Assembly: GCF_002968635.1 (NCBI RefSeq)
Contig: NZ_PVBN01000020.1
Span: forward strand, 1 to 48,738
DNA from: Neorhizobium alkalisoli
GTDB lineage: Bacteria; Pseudomonadota; Alphaproteobacteria; Rhizobiales; Rhizobiaceae
Direction: 5' to 3'
DNA length: 48,738 nt
Shown: positions 1-8,053 of the stretch, piece by piece
How the letters are laid out: every line of letters begins with the position of its first letter
How positions within the stretch are numbered: position 1 is the stretch's first letter
The notes under the pieces: model-generated
Databases searched by the model: none
The model's input: only the letters and a program-made list of their open reading frames with translations
What the model was told of the DNA's origin: nothing
Program-made: the position numbers and the translations under genes

Positions 1-1
1 G

Positions 2-112
2 GCAGAGCGAAAGATTGATGCTTTGTGGGATGCAGTAGGCGCTTTGGTTCCCTGCTTCACACCCTCAGAATGCGCGAACTACTTCAGAGCTGCCGGATAT
101 GACCCGGATTGA
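2..112 (+). pseudogene. IS630-family transposase, C-terminal end only (cut by window edge)
   Basis: The only open frame entering from the left edge encodes 36 residues that end in ALWDAVGALVP, SECANYF and AAGYDPD before a TGA. This is the usual tail of IS630-family (Tc1/mariner-like, DDE) transposases. The catalytic domain would lie to the left of the window, so it cannot be said whether the gene is intact. It ends 18 bp before the stop codon of the convergent dehydrogenase gene, so the element borders the catabolic operon directly. The call rests on the tail motif alone. Confidence 0.6.
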
Positions 113-129
113 ACAGGATCTGCTCTAGC

Positions 130-1302
130 TCAGCCGGCGATCTGCTGCCAGGTGTTCTTCTCCAGCGACCGTTCCATCGCGTCGATGATACGCTCGTTGG
201 CAAGGCCGAACTCGAAGTTCGGAAAGCAATCCGGTGCCTTGACGATGCCCTCGATCAAGTCGCGCACCTCGATGACCTTGACGTCGAAGTAGCCAAGGCC
301 GCCGCCGGCGAAATCGAAGCCGAAGAAGGCGGAAAACTGTGGAACCTGACTGCCGGCATAGATAGTCTTGAAGCCGCGGTCGGGCTTCGGATCGTTAAAG
401 CGCGCGATCTTCAGCTCGTTGAACCGCTCGCCGTCCATGATGATCGTGCCTTCCGTGCCCGACACTTCCCAGTAGATGCCGAAGACCTTACCTGCTGCTA
501 CGCGCGACGCCTCGATCGTGCCGCCAGCACCGCTTTTGAAGCGAACGAGCGTCTGGATTTGATCCTCGTTTTCCACCACCGCGCGCGATGCGTCGCTGCC
601 GACCTTCGCACCGTAGCCGGAGCCGCCTTGGGCAACCGGCCGCGTGGGAAAGAAGGTCTGCGTCTGCGCCATGACACTGTCGACGTCGCCCATCAGATAT
701 TGCGCGACGGAAATCACATGACTACCGAGGTCGCCGAGCGCGCCGGAGCCGGCGTCCTTGCGCGAGCAGCGCCAGGAAAACGGCAGGTCCGGATCGTTGA
801 AGAAGCCCTGGTCGAACCAACCTCGAAACCGCATAGGCACTCCGATGTCGCCCCTGTCGATCAAGTGCTTGGCGAGCAGGGCGGCAGGCGTCTTGATATT
901 GTTGAAGGCGACCATGGTCTTGACGCCCTTGCGCTTTGCGGCGTCGGCCATCTCCTCGGCTTGGGCCAGCGTAACGGAGAGAGGCTTTTCGCAATAGACA
1001 TGCTTGCCCGCCGCAATCGCTGCGAGCGCCATCTCATGATGCATGGCGTTGGGCGAGGTAATGTCGACTACGTCTACCTCGGGATCCTCGACTAGGTTGC
1101 GCCAGTCGCCGGTGCTCTTCTCGAAACCGTAACGGGCAGCGGCGTCGGCCGCCAGTTCCTCGGTGGCATCAGCCAGCAGAAAGAGCCGCGGAATGGCAGG
1201 CAGGTCGCGGTAGAGCATGCCCGCGCGACGATAGGCATCGGCATGGGCCTGCCCCATGAATCCGGAGCCGATCAGGCCGACGTTAAGGATTGTCTTGCCC
1301 AT
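130..1302 (-). CDS. Gfo/Idh/MocA family NAD(P)-dependent oxidoreductase
   Basis: A cytosolic dehydrogenase of about 390 residues, the usual length of the family. The N-terminal Rossmann fold shows G-L-I-G-S-G-F-M-G at residues 9-17, and the family's EKP signature (YCEKPL) is at about 103-108. The C-terminal GFO_IDH_MocA domain follows. Members oxidise sugar or cyclitol hydroxyls with NAD(P). I chose the ATG at 1302 because GGAG lies 6 bases upstream; the TTG at 1314 would add four residues without a site. It is the last gene of a three-gene minus-strand operon with a TIM-barrel isomerase and a second Gfo/Idh/MocA enzyme, so a sugar or inositol-like substrate is likely. Some relatives (DgpA type) are glycoside 3-oxidases, but the substrate cannot be read from sequence. 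Confidence 0.9.
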   Translation of the reverse strand: MGKTILNVGLIGSGFMGQAHADAYRRAGMLYRDLPAIPRLFLLADATEELAADAAARYGFEKSTGDWRNLVEDPEVDVVDITSPNAMHHEMALAAIAAGKHVYCEKPLSVTLAQAEEMADAAKRKGVKTMVAFNNIKTPAALLAKHLIDRGDIGVPMRFRGWFDQGFFNDPDLPFSWRCSRKDAGSGALGDLGSHVISVAQYLMGDVDSVMAQTQTFFPTRPVAQGGSGYGAKVGSDASRAVVENEDQIQTLVRFKSGAGGTIEASRVAAGKVFGIYWEVSGTEGTIIMDGERFNELKIARFNDPKPDRGFKTIYAGSQVPQFSAFFGFDFAGGGLGYFDVKVIEVRDLIEGIVKAPDCFPNFEFGLANERIIDAMERSLEKNTWQQIAG

Positions 1303-1323
1303 AATTTTCTCCAATGAAGCTCC

Positions 1324-2238
1324 TCAAGCAGCAAAGGTGCTGAGGATGTAGTGGAAGGCCGACGTGACGGCCGGTAGCGGCGGAGCGAGCGCGGGATCCT
1401 GCTCCGCCTCGACCACTAGCCAGCCCTGATAACCCCTTTGCCGAACAAAGGCTGCAAGCGGAGCGAAGTCGACGATGCCGTCGCCTGGCACAGTGAACAT
1501 ACCCCTGCGCACGCCGGCATTGAAACTGAGGTCGCCGCCGCGGACCTCGGTGATGACCGGCTCGCGCACGTCCTTCAGGTGAATATGGACGATGCGGTCG
1601 CCGAAGCGCTCGATCAGCCGGGTGTAGTCGAAGCCGCCTGCGACGGCATGGCCCGTGTCGAGCAGCAGTCCGGTCGCCGATCCAGCCTTGTCGAACAGGG
1701 CAGAGACCTCGTCAAATGTTTCCGTCACCATCATGAGGTGATGATGATAGGCGAGCGCCAGCCCGTATTCTCCTGCCAGCCGTGCGCTGAACTCGCTGAG
1801 CCGGGCTGCATAGGCCGCGACATCCTCCTTCGGCATCACGCACCGCGCCGACATCGGGGCATCAAGCGGCGCACCCGGCGCCATCATCGCCACCTCGCCA
1901 TAGACCAGCACCGTTGACCCCATGGCGCGCAGGAGTTCGGCATGGGCCGAAACCGCTGCCATCTCAGCTTCGACACCGCGCTCGGCGAGCTCTCCGGAAT
2001 GCCAGCCTGAGGCGAGCGCAAGGCCACGGCTGTCCAGGAGCGGCGCCAGCGCCTCGCGGCTGCGTGGCAGCTTACGCCCTAGCTCGACGCCTTGGTAGCC
2101 GGCACGGGCGGCATCGTCCAAGCAGGTATCGAGCGTGATGTCGGCGCCGAGATCTTCAAGTACGTCATTGGCCCAAGAAAGCGGACTTACAGCAAGGCGC
2201 ACCCCATCCGGCAGCACCGCCAGGTTCTCTTTCGTCAT
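1324..2238 (-). CDS. Sugar phosphate isomerase/epimerase (AP endonuclease 2-like TIM barrel)
   Basis: A 304-residue TIM-barrel protein of the xylose isomerase-like/AP endonuclease family 2 superfamily. The strand-end motifs that usually carry metal ligands are visible: LAYHHHLMMV, LLLDTGHA, IVHIHLKDVR and LVVEAEQDP. The family includes IolE (inosose dehydratase), hydroxypyruvate isomerase-like enzymes and 3-keto-glycoside processing enzymes. The ATG at 2238 has AGGAGG about 7 bases upstream. It sits between two Gfo/Idh/MocA dehydrogenases, 21 bp from one and 29 bp from the other. This arrangement typically means oxidation of a sugar or cyclitol followed by dehydration or isomerisation of the keto product. 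The exact substrate is unknown. Confidence 0.85.
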   Translation of the reverse strand: MTKENLAVLPDGVRLAVSPLSWANDVLEDLGADITLDTCLDDAARAGYQGVELGRKLPRSREALAPLLDSRGLALASGWHSGELAERGVEAEMAAVSAHAELLRAMGSTVLVYGEVAMMAPGAPLDAPMSARCVMPKEDVAAYAARLSEFSARLAGEYGLALAYHHHLMMVTETFDEVSALFDKAGSATGLLLDTGHAVAGGFDYTRLIERFGDRIVHIHLKDVREPVITEVRGGDLSFNAGVRRGMFTVPGDGIVDFAPLAAFVRQRGYQGWLVVEAEQDPALAPPLPAVTSAFHYILSTFAA

Positions 2239-2267
2239 GATGTTCCTCCTCGATGAAAGTGAACGCG

Positions 2268-3275
2268 CTAAGGTCGCCAGTGCGGCCCGATGCGGACAGG
2301 CATGCCGCTCTGCATGGAGACAAGCGCTGCCTCGGCGATACGCTGCGCCTCCAGTCCGTCCCTGATGCCGGCAAGCGGCCGGCCTCCGGTTTCTATCAGA
2401 GAGACAAAGGCCGCCATCTCATTGCGATAAGCATCGGCGAAGCGCTCGATGAAGTAATTCATCGGAGCGGAGGCGCGAAAGCCATCTGCATCGGCGATGG
2501 TCACTCCACGCTGGGGCCGGTTCTCCACATAGAGTACCTCCTTCGAACACAGCACTTCCAGCCGTTGATCATAGCCGAACGGCGCGCGGCGGCAGTTGAC
2601 CATCTGTACGAACCGACCTGAGACGGAGGTCAGCGTCACCATCGCCGTATCGATGTCGCCTGCTGCGCCGATCTCAGCATCGATGAGACAGTTGCCCACG
2701 GCGTAGACGGTGGCAATGTCCTCGCCGAGCAGATAGCGGGCCATGTCGAAATCATGGATGGCCTGATCGCGAAACATGCCGCCGGAGCGCTCGACATAAG
2801 CGCGTGAGGGCGGCGCGGGATCGCGGGTGTGCATGACGATGTGCTCAAGAACACCCGCTTCGCCACTGACGATCCGCTCGCGCACAAAACGGAAATCGGG
2901 ATCATAGCGGCGCTGGAATGCCAAAAGGCAGATAACGCCGGAGGTCTCGACAACGCTGGTGACGGCCTCCACCGTTACGAAATCGAGGCTGACCGGCTTC
3001 TCGCAGAAGATCGCCTTGTCGGCGTGAGCCGCCTGAAGGAGCAACTCAGCATGCGTATCGGTCGAGCTGGCAATCACGATCCCGTCGACCGACGCATCGG
3101 AGAACACGCTATCGGCCGAGACGATCTCCGCCCCGATCCTTGCCGCAAGGCCGGTCCGCTGCTCGCTCGCGACCGGGTCGACCAGGTACTTTACGCGCAC
3201 CGAAGGCAAGCTGGCGGCATTCAACGCATGCACATGCCCGATACGACCCGCGCCGAAGACAGCGAGATCTGTCAT
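2268..3275 (-). CDS. Gfo/Idh/MocA oxidoreductase, inositol 2-dehydrogenase-like
   Basis: A 335-residue dehydrogenase, the typical length of myo-inositol 2-dehydrogenases (IolG/Idh). The Rossmann motif G-A-G-R-I-G is at residues 8-13 and the catalytic EKP signature (FCEKPVSLD) at about 90-98. The stretch GGMFRDQAIHDFDMARYLLGE has the HDFDMARYL pattern common in inositol dehydrogenases. The ATG at 3275 has GGGAGG upstream and opens the three-gene operon. It is divergent from the LacI-type regulator, with 123 bp between start codons, so that regulator probably controls it. The inositol assignment is a family resemblance, not proof of substrate. Confidence 0.88.
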   Translation of the reverse strand: MTDLAVFGAGRIGHVHALNAASLPSVRVKYLVDPVASEQRTGLAARIGAEIVSADSVFSDASVDGIVIASSTDTHAELLLQAAHADKAIFCEKPVSLDFVTVEAVTSVVETSGVICLLAFQRRYDPDFRFVRERIVSGEAGVLEHIVMHTRDPAPPSRAYVERSGGMFRDQAIHDFDMARYLLGEDIATVYAVGNCLIDAEIGAAGDIDTAMVTLTSVSGRFVQMVNCRRAPFGYDQRLEVLCSKEVLYVENRPQRGVTIADADGFRASAPMNYFIERFADAYRNEMAAFVSLIETGGRPLAGIRDGLEAQRIAEAALVSMQSGMPVRIGPHWRP

Positions 3276-3365
3276 TGAGTGCCTCCCATTCTCGGCCGGG
3301 CGCCGTTTCCGCCTCCATCCCGTTGCCCGCAGATTAGCCGAGTGCTACTGAAGGAGAACGTCAAT

Positions 3366-3385
3366 TTTGAAGAGATTTCTTCAAA
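3366..3385. promoter_or_regulatory. Perfect palindrome, candidate operator of the LacI-type regulator
   Basis: TTTGAAGA and TCTTCAAA form a perfect 8-bp inverted repeat around the 4-bp spacer GATT. It lies 13 bp upstream of the chosen ATG (3399) of the LacI-family gene, in the 123-bp gap that separates it from the divergent dehydrogenase operon. Twofold symmetric sites in such gaps are typical LacI-family operators that control both directions. The site lacks the central CG common in LacI/PurR operators, so the pairing is inferred from position and symmetry. Confidence 0.55.
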
Positions 3386-3398
3386 CGGGGATCGGCTG

Positions 3399-4412
3399 AT
3401 GGAAAAACCGACGGCGCGGGATCTGGCTGCTGCGGCAGGGGTATCGCTGTCCACGGTCAATCGGGTTCTCAACAATCGCGGCGGAGTACGCGAGGATAAG
3501 GAACGTCGCGTGCTCGAATATGCACGCAAGCTCAAGATCGATCGGGCGCTAAATCAGCGAGCCGCGCGCACCCTTCGCATCGCTGTGTTGCTTCAGTCGC
3601 GTGTCAATCCGTTTCACGCTGCGGTGCAGGACAGTTTTGAAGACGCAAACAGGAATTTCCTCCACTATAATCTTCAGTTTCAAGTCCACCACATCGATCC
3701 AACGCGACCGGTGGCGACGGTGGCCCTCGTCAATGCACTCTCCTCGCGCTGTGATGCGCTGGTCGTCGTCAGTCCCCAGAACGAGGACATCGCAGCCGCG
3801 CTAAGGGCATTCGGCCGGAACGGAAAGCCTGTCATCACGCTGGCAACCGATATTCGTGACGCCGAAAGATACGCTTATGTCGGACCAGACAACAGGAAGG
3901 CAGGCCGCGTTGCCGGCGATTTGATGGGGCGCCTGCTTGGCGAGAAAGGGGGTGAGATCATCGTCATCTCCGGCATGCTCAGCATGATTGGCCACGAGGA
4001 GCGCGAGATGGGTTTTCGCGCGGTGTTGCGCGAGCGCTATCCCCGGTGCATGGTAGCAGAGGTCCTCGAGAGTATGGAGCGCGGGGAAAGGGCAGGGGAC
4101 CTCGTCTTTAACGCTTTGAAAGACAACCCGCGTGTTCGAGGCATCTACAATGCTTCCGCTGGCGCGCAGTCGGTCGTCAACGTGATGAAGACGCTTGGGA
4201 AAAGCAAAGACGTCGTTTTTATCACACATGAACTGACCGAGGATCGTCAACAATTGATGCGTGAAGGCATGATCGACGCAATCATTGACCAAAATCCGGC
4301 ACTGGAAGTGCGAACTGCAGTCGAAGCTCTGGCTGCGCATTTTGGGAGAAAAGATGAACGAACGATCCCTCTCATTACTCCTATTCAGATTCATATGATC
4401 GAGAACTGTTGA
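3399..4412 (+). CDS. LacI family transcriptional regulator
   Basis: A 337-residue DNA-binding regulator. The N-terminal LacI helix-turn-helix is clear (ARDLAAAAGVSLSTVNRVLNN, about residues 6-26). A periplasmic-binding-protein-like sensor domain follows from about residue 60 (RIAVLLQSRVNPFHAAVQ, YVGPDNRKAGRVAGDLM, FITHELTEDRQQLM). I start it at the ATG at 3399, because an earlier in-frame start at 3279 would add 40 residues before the HTH, which LacI proteins do not have. It is divergent from the dehydrogenase/isomerase operon and probably responds to a sugar or cyclitol. The sensor domain is of the monosaccharide-binding type. Confidence 0.92.
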   Translation: MEKPTARDLAAAAGVSLSTVNRVLNNRGGVREDKERRVLEYARKLKIDRALNQRAARTLRIAVLLQSRVNPFHAAVQDSFEDANRNFLHYNLQFQVHHIDPTRPVATVALVNALSSRCDALVVVSPQNEDIAAALRAFGRNGKPVITLATDIRDAERYAYVGPDNRKAGRVAGDLMGRLLGEKGGEIIVISGMLSMIGHEEREMGFRAVLRERYPRCMVAEVLESMERGERAGDLVFNALKDNPRVRGIYNASAGAQSVVNVMKTLGKSKDVVFITHELTEDRQQLMREGMIDAIIDQNPALEVRTAVEALAAHFGRKDERTIPLITPIQIHMIENC

Positions 4413-4468
4413 CACGCGCTCGCCTCCTTCGACTTCCATTCGCTCGAGAAGGGTTTGTCGCGGGACCT

Positions 4469-5113
4469 CAACGGTTCGGCAAGGGCGCGATAGAGGGCGT
4501 GGCCGGGCCGGAATCGGCCAACAATGCCGGGGCGCAGACCTCCTTCATCCCGATGCTCACGCTGGGCCTGCCCTCGAATTCGGTCATGGCACTGATGATC
4601 GGCGCCATGCTGCTTCAGGGCATCCAGCCCGGCCCGTCCGTGATGACAGAGCAGCCTACCCTGTTCTGGGGTCTGATCGCGTCGATGCGGATCGGTAATC
4701 TGATGCTGCTCGTGCTGAACCTGCCGATGATCGGCCTGTGGGTGCGAATGATCGCGATCCCTTATCACTTCCTCTTTCCATCGATCATCGCGCTCCGCGC
4801 CATCGGCCTTTTCAGTGTTAACAACAGCATCTTCGACGTCTATGCCATGGCTCTGTTCGGCGCGGTGGGATACCTGTTCCGCAAACTCGATGCCGAACCC
4901 GCTCCGATGCTGCTCGCCTTCATCTTAGGACCGATGATGGAGGAATTCCTGCGCCGGACATTGTTGTTCTCCAAGGGAGATCCGAGCGTCTTCCTGACCC
5001 GGCCGTTGAGTGCTGTCTTGCTCGTAACCGCGTCAGTATTGCTTCTGCTGGTCGCGTCGGCGACAACAGTGCGAGAACGACCGGCACGGTCATGGCGAGG
5101 AGACCGACGTTGA
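4469..5113 (+). pseudogene. tctA: TctA-family tricarboxylate transporter, C-terminal remnant
   Basis: The frame from about 4475 reads FGKGAIEGVAGPESANNAGA, then LTLGLPSNSVMALMIGAMLL, QPGPSVMTEQPTLFWGLIASM and ILGPMMEEFLRRTLLFSKGD. These are hallmark segments of the C-terminal half of TctA, the large membrane subunit of tripartite tricarboxylate transporters. Intact TctA is about 500 residues. Here only about 200 remain and there is no start codon with a binding site, so the 5' half is lost. It begins about 60 bp after the LacI gene. No tctB or tctC partner is present nearby. Confidence 0.8.
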
Positions 5114-5160
5114 ATTTGAAGACCAGCGCTCCGACGCGCCATCATCCCGCTTGCCGTTCC

Positions 5161-5388
5161 CTTTCTCCTGCAGGTGTCAGCGCGATCGGCGTGGTGGCGC
5201 CAATCGCGATCTCGACCACCATCGTCGATACCAGCCCATTCTCCACCAATCGCGCTCTTGTCGTTGCCAAAGCGCCCAACGACCGGCGGGAATAGGTGCT
5301 GCAGCAGCTTTTGATCTACAGGGCCTTGATCGCCCTCATCGGTCCGATCGTTGCCTGGCTGGTGTTCGTCGTGCCAGGTCTGGTCTGA
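5161..5388 (+). pseudogene. SLC13/MatC-like permease, C-terminal remnant with in-frame stop
   Basis: One frame reads SAIGVVAPIAISTTIVDTSPFSTNRALVV, then hits TAG at about 5293. It resumes in the same frame with LLIYRALIALIGPIVAWLVFVVPGLV and ends at TGA 5388. The TIVDTSPFST segment followed by a terminal hydrophobic helix resembles the end of SLC13/MatC-type dicarboxylate permeases. The internal stop and missing N-terminus mark it as a pseudogene. It follows the TctA remnant directly, so this stretch has lost parts of two unrelated organic-acid transporters. The family call is moderate. Confidence 0.5.
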
Positions 5389-5412
5389 CATGGGCTTCGT
5401 TTCCATGAAAAT

Positions 5413-5437
5413 GCGTGCCGAATCCTGTTCGGCACGC
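5413..5437 (-). terminator. Hairpin, possible terminator of the minus-strand opp/esterase operon
   Basis: GCGTGCCGAA and TTCGGCACGC form a perfect 10-bp stem around a 5-base loop. Read on the minus strand the stem is followed by ATTTTC, a short U-run. The esterase gene that ends the minus-strand operon stops at 5593, about 155 bp before it. The 204-bp gap 5389-5592 holds nothing else I recognise. Confidence 0.5.
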
Positions 5438-5592
5438 AAGCGAGCCGTCTGAGAGGAAACGCAGAGCAGAGATCGGAACGTTCCTTGGCAAAGATGCACT
5501 CGAGCTGAGGCTTGCCCCGATCTTGAACGGAGTCTGCATCGTGGCCCTCACGGAGGCGCTTGTCCTGCCACCTTGAAGGTTCAGGACAGGCA

Positions 5593-7053
5593 TCAGGTGA
5601 AATCTTCAAACAGGCTCCGAATGTCGCGGGAAGGGTCCTCGATTACGGATCGTGAAGTCCCGAAGAGCGCAGTACGACGGTCCGGTACGCCATACGGGTC
5701 CCAAGAGGCGCGTTTTTCTCTTACAAAACCGCAAACCGTCACATGGAGATCATCCACCTCGCAGAGTTCTTCGGAGCAGGGCGAATGACCCCAAACCCAA
5801 TTGAGGTCGGACACATGGGGCGCAAATCCAGCAAACGGACCGGTCGTCACGCCTCGATCATGCCGGTACATCCAAGTTGGATTTCCTGCCGACGCATGGG
5901 CATCCGCGAGACGCACGGACGGGAGGCCGTACTCCTCGGCCGACAAGAGGCGCACGCGTCCCTCCCTCCATGTCAATTCAGGATAGGCGGATCGTAAACG
6001 CATATCGATTGCTGTCAGCGTCTCTGGATCCAAATGGCTGAGCTGGTCTCGTCGCCAGGGTTCTTCTGCAATGAGCGCTTGGACGGCTGGAAGGGACTCG
6101 TCGCGAGACGTTCCGATCAGCAAGGGAACCGAGGCCCCCCGGCCATCTTTGATCGCAGAGAGTGGGCTCTGTGGTAGAAAATCGCCGCCGTACACGGGAC
6201 GGAAAGGGAGTTTTCGGATCCCAGAGCGCAAGAACATCGCTTGCCATGTCAGGATTTGCTCCATCGAAGCATCCAAGAGCTGCGAAACGGGGAGGCCTGC
6301 AATGTCGATAAATCGCTGAGTGACAGCTTCTGCTTCCACCCGAGACGAGACTGTATCCGCGCCTCCCGAAATGACGATGGCGGCATGGAACAATCCCTGC
6401 GCGGCGGGGGCTGCCATCAGGGCCGCCACGTTCTTGCCCCCAGCGGATTCCCCGCCAAGGGTGATCCGAGCGGGATCACCGCCGAAACCGGCAATATTGT
6501 CTCTAATCCACTCCAGAGCGGCAAGTTGGTCACGAAGCGCGCAGTTGCCGCTGTCAACATGCTCCGTGCCAAGCTGCTCTCCGAGTTCCAGGAAACCGAA
6601 CGCGCCAAGCCGATAACCGACTGTCACACATGTGATGCCGGCACGGGCAAACATGCTCCCGTTGTAGACAGGACGGGATGTTCCACCGATCAACTGCGAG
6701 CCACCGTGCAGCCACACGAGAACTGGATGAGGTCCGGGCGACCCTGGCGTCCAGACGTTGAGATAGAGGCAGTCCTCGCTCATTGGACGAGACGGCATAG
6801 CGTCTGGGTCGCCAGGGTAAAAACCCGGATCAAGCAATTGCGGCGCGATGGATGCGAAGCAGTCAGCCGATCGTACGCCCGCCCAGTGCTCCGGCTTCTC
6901 CGGCGGACGAAATCTGGCGTGTCCCATCGGGGCCTTAGCGTAGGGAATGCCTAGGAAGCGTACAACTTCGTCGGTCTGCCGTCCTTCAAGCCTTCCCGTG
7001 CCTGTTGTGACAGAGCAAACCGAATCAGGATCTCGCGGAAGATCAATGTGCAT
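5593..7053 (-). CDS. Type-B carboxylesterase/lipase family hydrolase
   Basis: A 486-residue alpha/beta-hydrolase of the carboxylesterase type-B family, close to the usual 480-550. Near the N-terminus it has FLGIPYAKAPMGHARFRPP. The oxyanion-hole LHGG is at about 115-118, and the nucleophile elbow G-E-S-A-G-G is at 201-206, with Ser203 catalytic. PHVSDLNWVWG near residue 435 carries the catalytic His. There is no signal peptide, so it is cytosolic. Its start overlaps the end of the preceding ABC ATPase gene by 11 bp, so it is translated with the importer. I infer that it hydrolyses an ester in the compound imported by the Opp/Dpp-type system. The exact ester is unknown. Confidence 0.9.
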   Translation of the reverse strand: MHIDLPRDPDSVCSVTTGTGRLEGRQTDEVVRFLGIPYAKAPMGHARFRPPEKPEHWAGVRSADCFASIAPQLLDPGFYPGDPDAMPSRPMSEDCLYLNVWTPGSPGPHPVLVWLHGGSQLIGGTSRPVYNGSMFARAGITCVTVGYRLGAFGFLELGEQLGTEHVDSGNCALRDQLAALEWIRDNIAGFGGDPARITLGGESAGGKNVAALMAAPAAQGLFHAAIVISGGADTVSSRVEAEAVTQRFIDIAGLPVSQLLDASMEQILTWQAMFLRSGIRKLPFRPVYGGDFLPQSPLSAIKDGRGASVPLLIGTSRDESLPAVQALIAEEPWRRDQLSHLDPETLTAIDMRLRSAYPELTWREGRVRLLSAEEYGLPSVRLADAHASAGNPTWMYRHDRGVTTGPFAGFAPHVSDLNWVWGHSPCSEELCEVDDLHVTVCGFVREKRASWDPYGVPDRRTALFGTSRSVIEDPSRDIRSLFEDFT

Positions 7054-8053
7054 GCTGTATCAAAACTCCATCGGCGCTGAAGTCGTAATGGCAGGCGACG
7101 GCGTGATCGCCGCCTATCTTACGCAGCCGCGGCACTTCAGCGCGGCAGCGGTCAGTTGCAAAGGCGCAGCGGGTATGAAAGCGGCAACCAGATGGCGGCG
7201 CAAGCGGGCTTGGAACGTCCCCTTTCAGCAAGATGCGGGGCTTTTTTTCTTCCACGGTCGGGTTGGGCACAGCGGAAATCAATGCACGTGTATAGGGATG
7301 AGCCGCCGCCCCGAATATCTCCCGGCGCGCTCCCTCTTCGACAACATGACCGAGATACATGACCGCAACACGGTGTGTGAGATGCTCAACAATCGCCAGA
7401 TCATGACTGATAAAGATAAGAGCGAGGCCGGTTTCTTTCTGTATATCGCCGAGCAGATTGACGATTTGCGCTTTGACGGAGACATCCAGCGCGGAAACAG
7501 CCTCGTCGCACACGATAACGTCCGGATTCGGCGCCAACGCTCTGGCAATGGCGATACGCTGCCTCTGGCCACCAGAGAACTGGTGAGGGTAGCGGTTTGT
7601 GGCATCACGCGGCAAACCGACCATATCAAGAAGAGTTGCTATTTTTGCGTCGATGTCAGCTCTGCTCGCCGCCAGGCCGAAGTTGACCAGTGGCTCCGCG
7701 AGAGTTTCCCGGACGCTCATCCGTGGATTGAGGCTCGAAAAAGGATCCTGGAAGACTATCTGCACCCGGGCGCGGAATGCCTTCAGAGCCGCGCCTTGAA
7801 GCGTATCTGCCCTTTCGCCATTCAGCAGGAATTCGCCGCCTGTGGGGTCTTGAAGACGAACGATCGTCTTTCCGAGAGTGGATTTCCCACAACCACTTTC
7901 TCCAACAATCGAAAGCGTCTCGCCGCGCTTGAGGGACAGGCTCACGTCATCCATGGCATGCACCGTTGCAGTCGGCCTGCCCCAAAAGTCCGGGCGCAGG
8001 AAATAATGCTTCTGCAGGTTTCTAAGCTCGAGCACAGGGGTTTCCATCGTCAT
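7043..8053 (-). CDS. Opp/Dpp-type ABC transporter ATP-binding protein (OppF-like)
   Basis: A cytosolic ATPase that powers import with its OppD-like partner. Walker A (GESGCGKST), the signature FSGGQRQRIAIARAL and Walker B (DVIVCDEAVSALD) are visible. The C-terminal oligopeptide-transport domain has the cysteine pattern CRFHTRCAFATDRC, which in this family often binds Fe-S. I chose ATG 8053 because it overlaps the OppD stop as ATGA. A start at 8083 would overlap by 34 bp and add ten atypical residues. The product is then 336 residues, normal for OppF. Next gene: carboxylesterase, overlapping by 11 bp. Confidence 0.92.
   Translation of the reverse strand: MTMETPVLELRNLQKHYFLRPDFWGRPTATVHAMDDVSLSLKRGETLSIVGESGCGKSTLGKTIVRLQDPTGGEFLLNGERADTLQGAALKAFRARVQIVFQDPFSSLNPRMSVRETLAEPLVNFGLAASRADIDAKIATLLDMVGLPRDATNRYPHQFSGGQRQRIAIARALAPNPDVIVCDEAVSALDVSVKAQIVNLLGDIQKETGLALIFISHDLAIVEHLTHRVAVMYLGHVVEEGARREIFGAAAHPYTRALISAVPNPTVEEKKPRILLKGDVPSPLAPPSGCRFHTRCAFATDRCRAEVPRLRKIGGDHAVACHYDFSADGVLIQHAH

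Noticed and set aside
109..1095. Long plus-strand frame of 328 codons opposite the first dehydrogenase
   Set aside because: It is the antisense shadow of a clear Gfo/Idh/MocA gene; the sequence shows no domain and no ribosome binding site.
5060..5135. Minus-strand stretch reading GALVFKFNVGLLAMTVPVVLALL, like a transporter N-terminus
   Set aside because: Only about 25 hydrophobic residues with no start or continuation. It lies between two plus-strand transporter remnants, so chance or an inverted scrap cannot be told apart.
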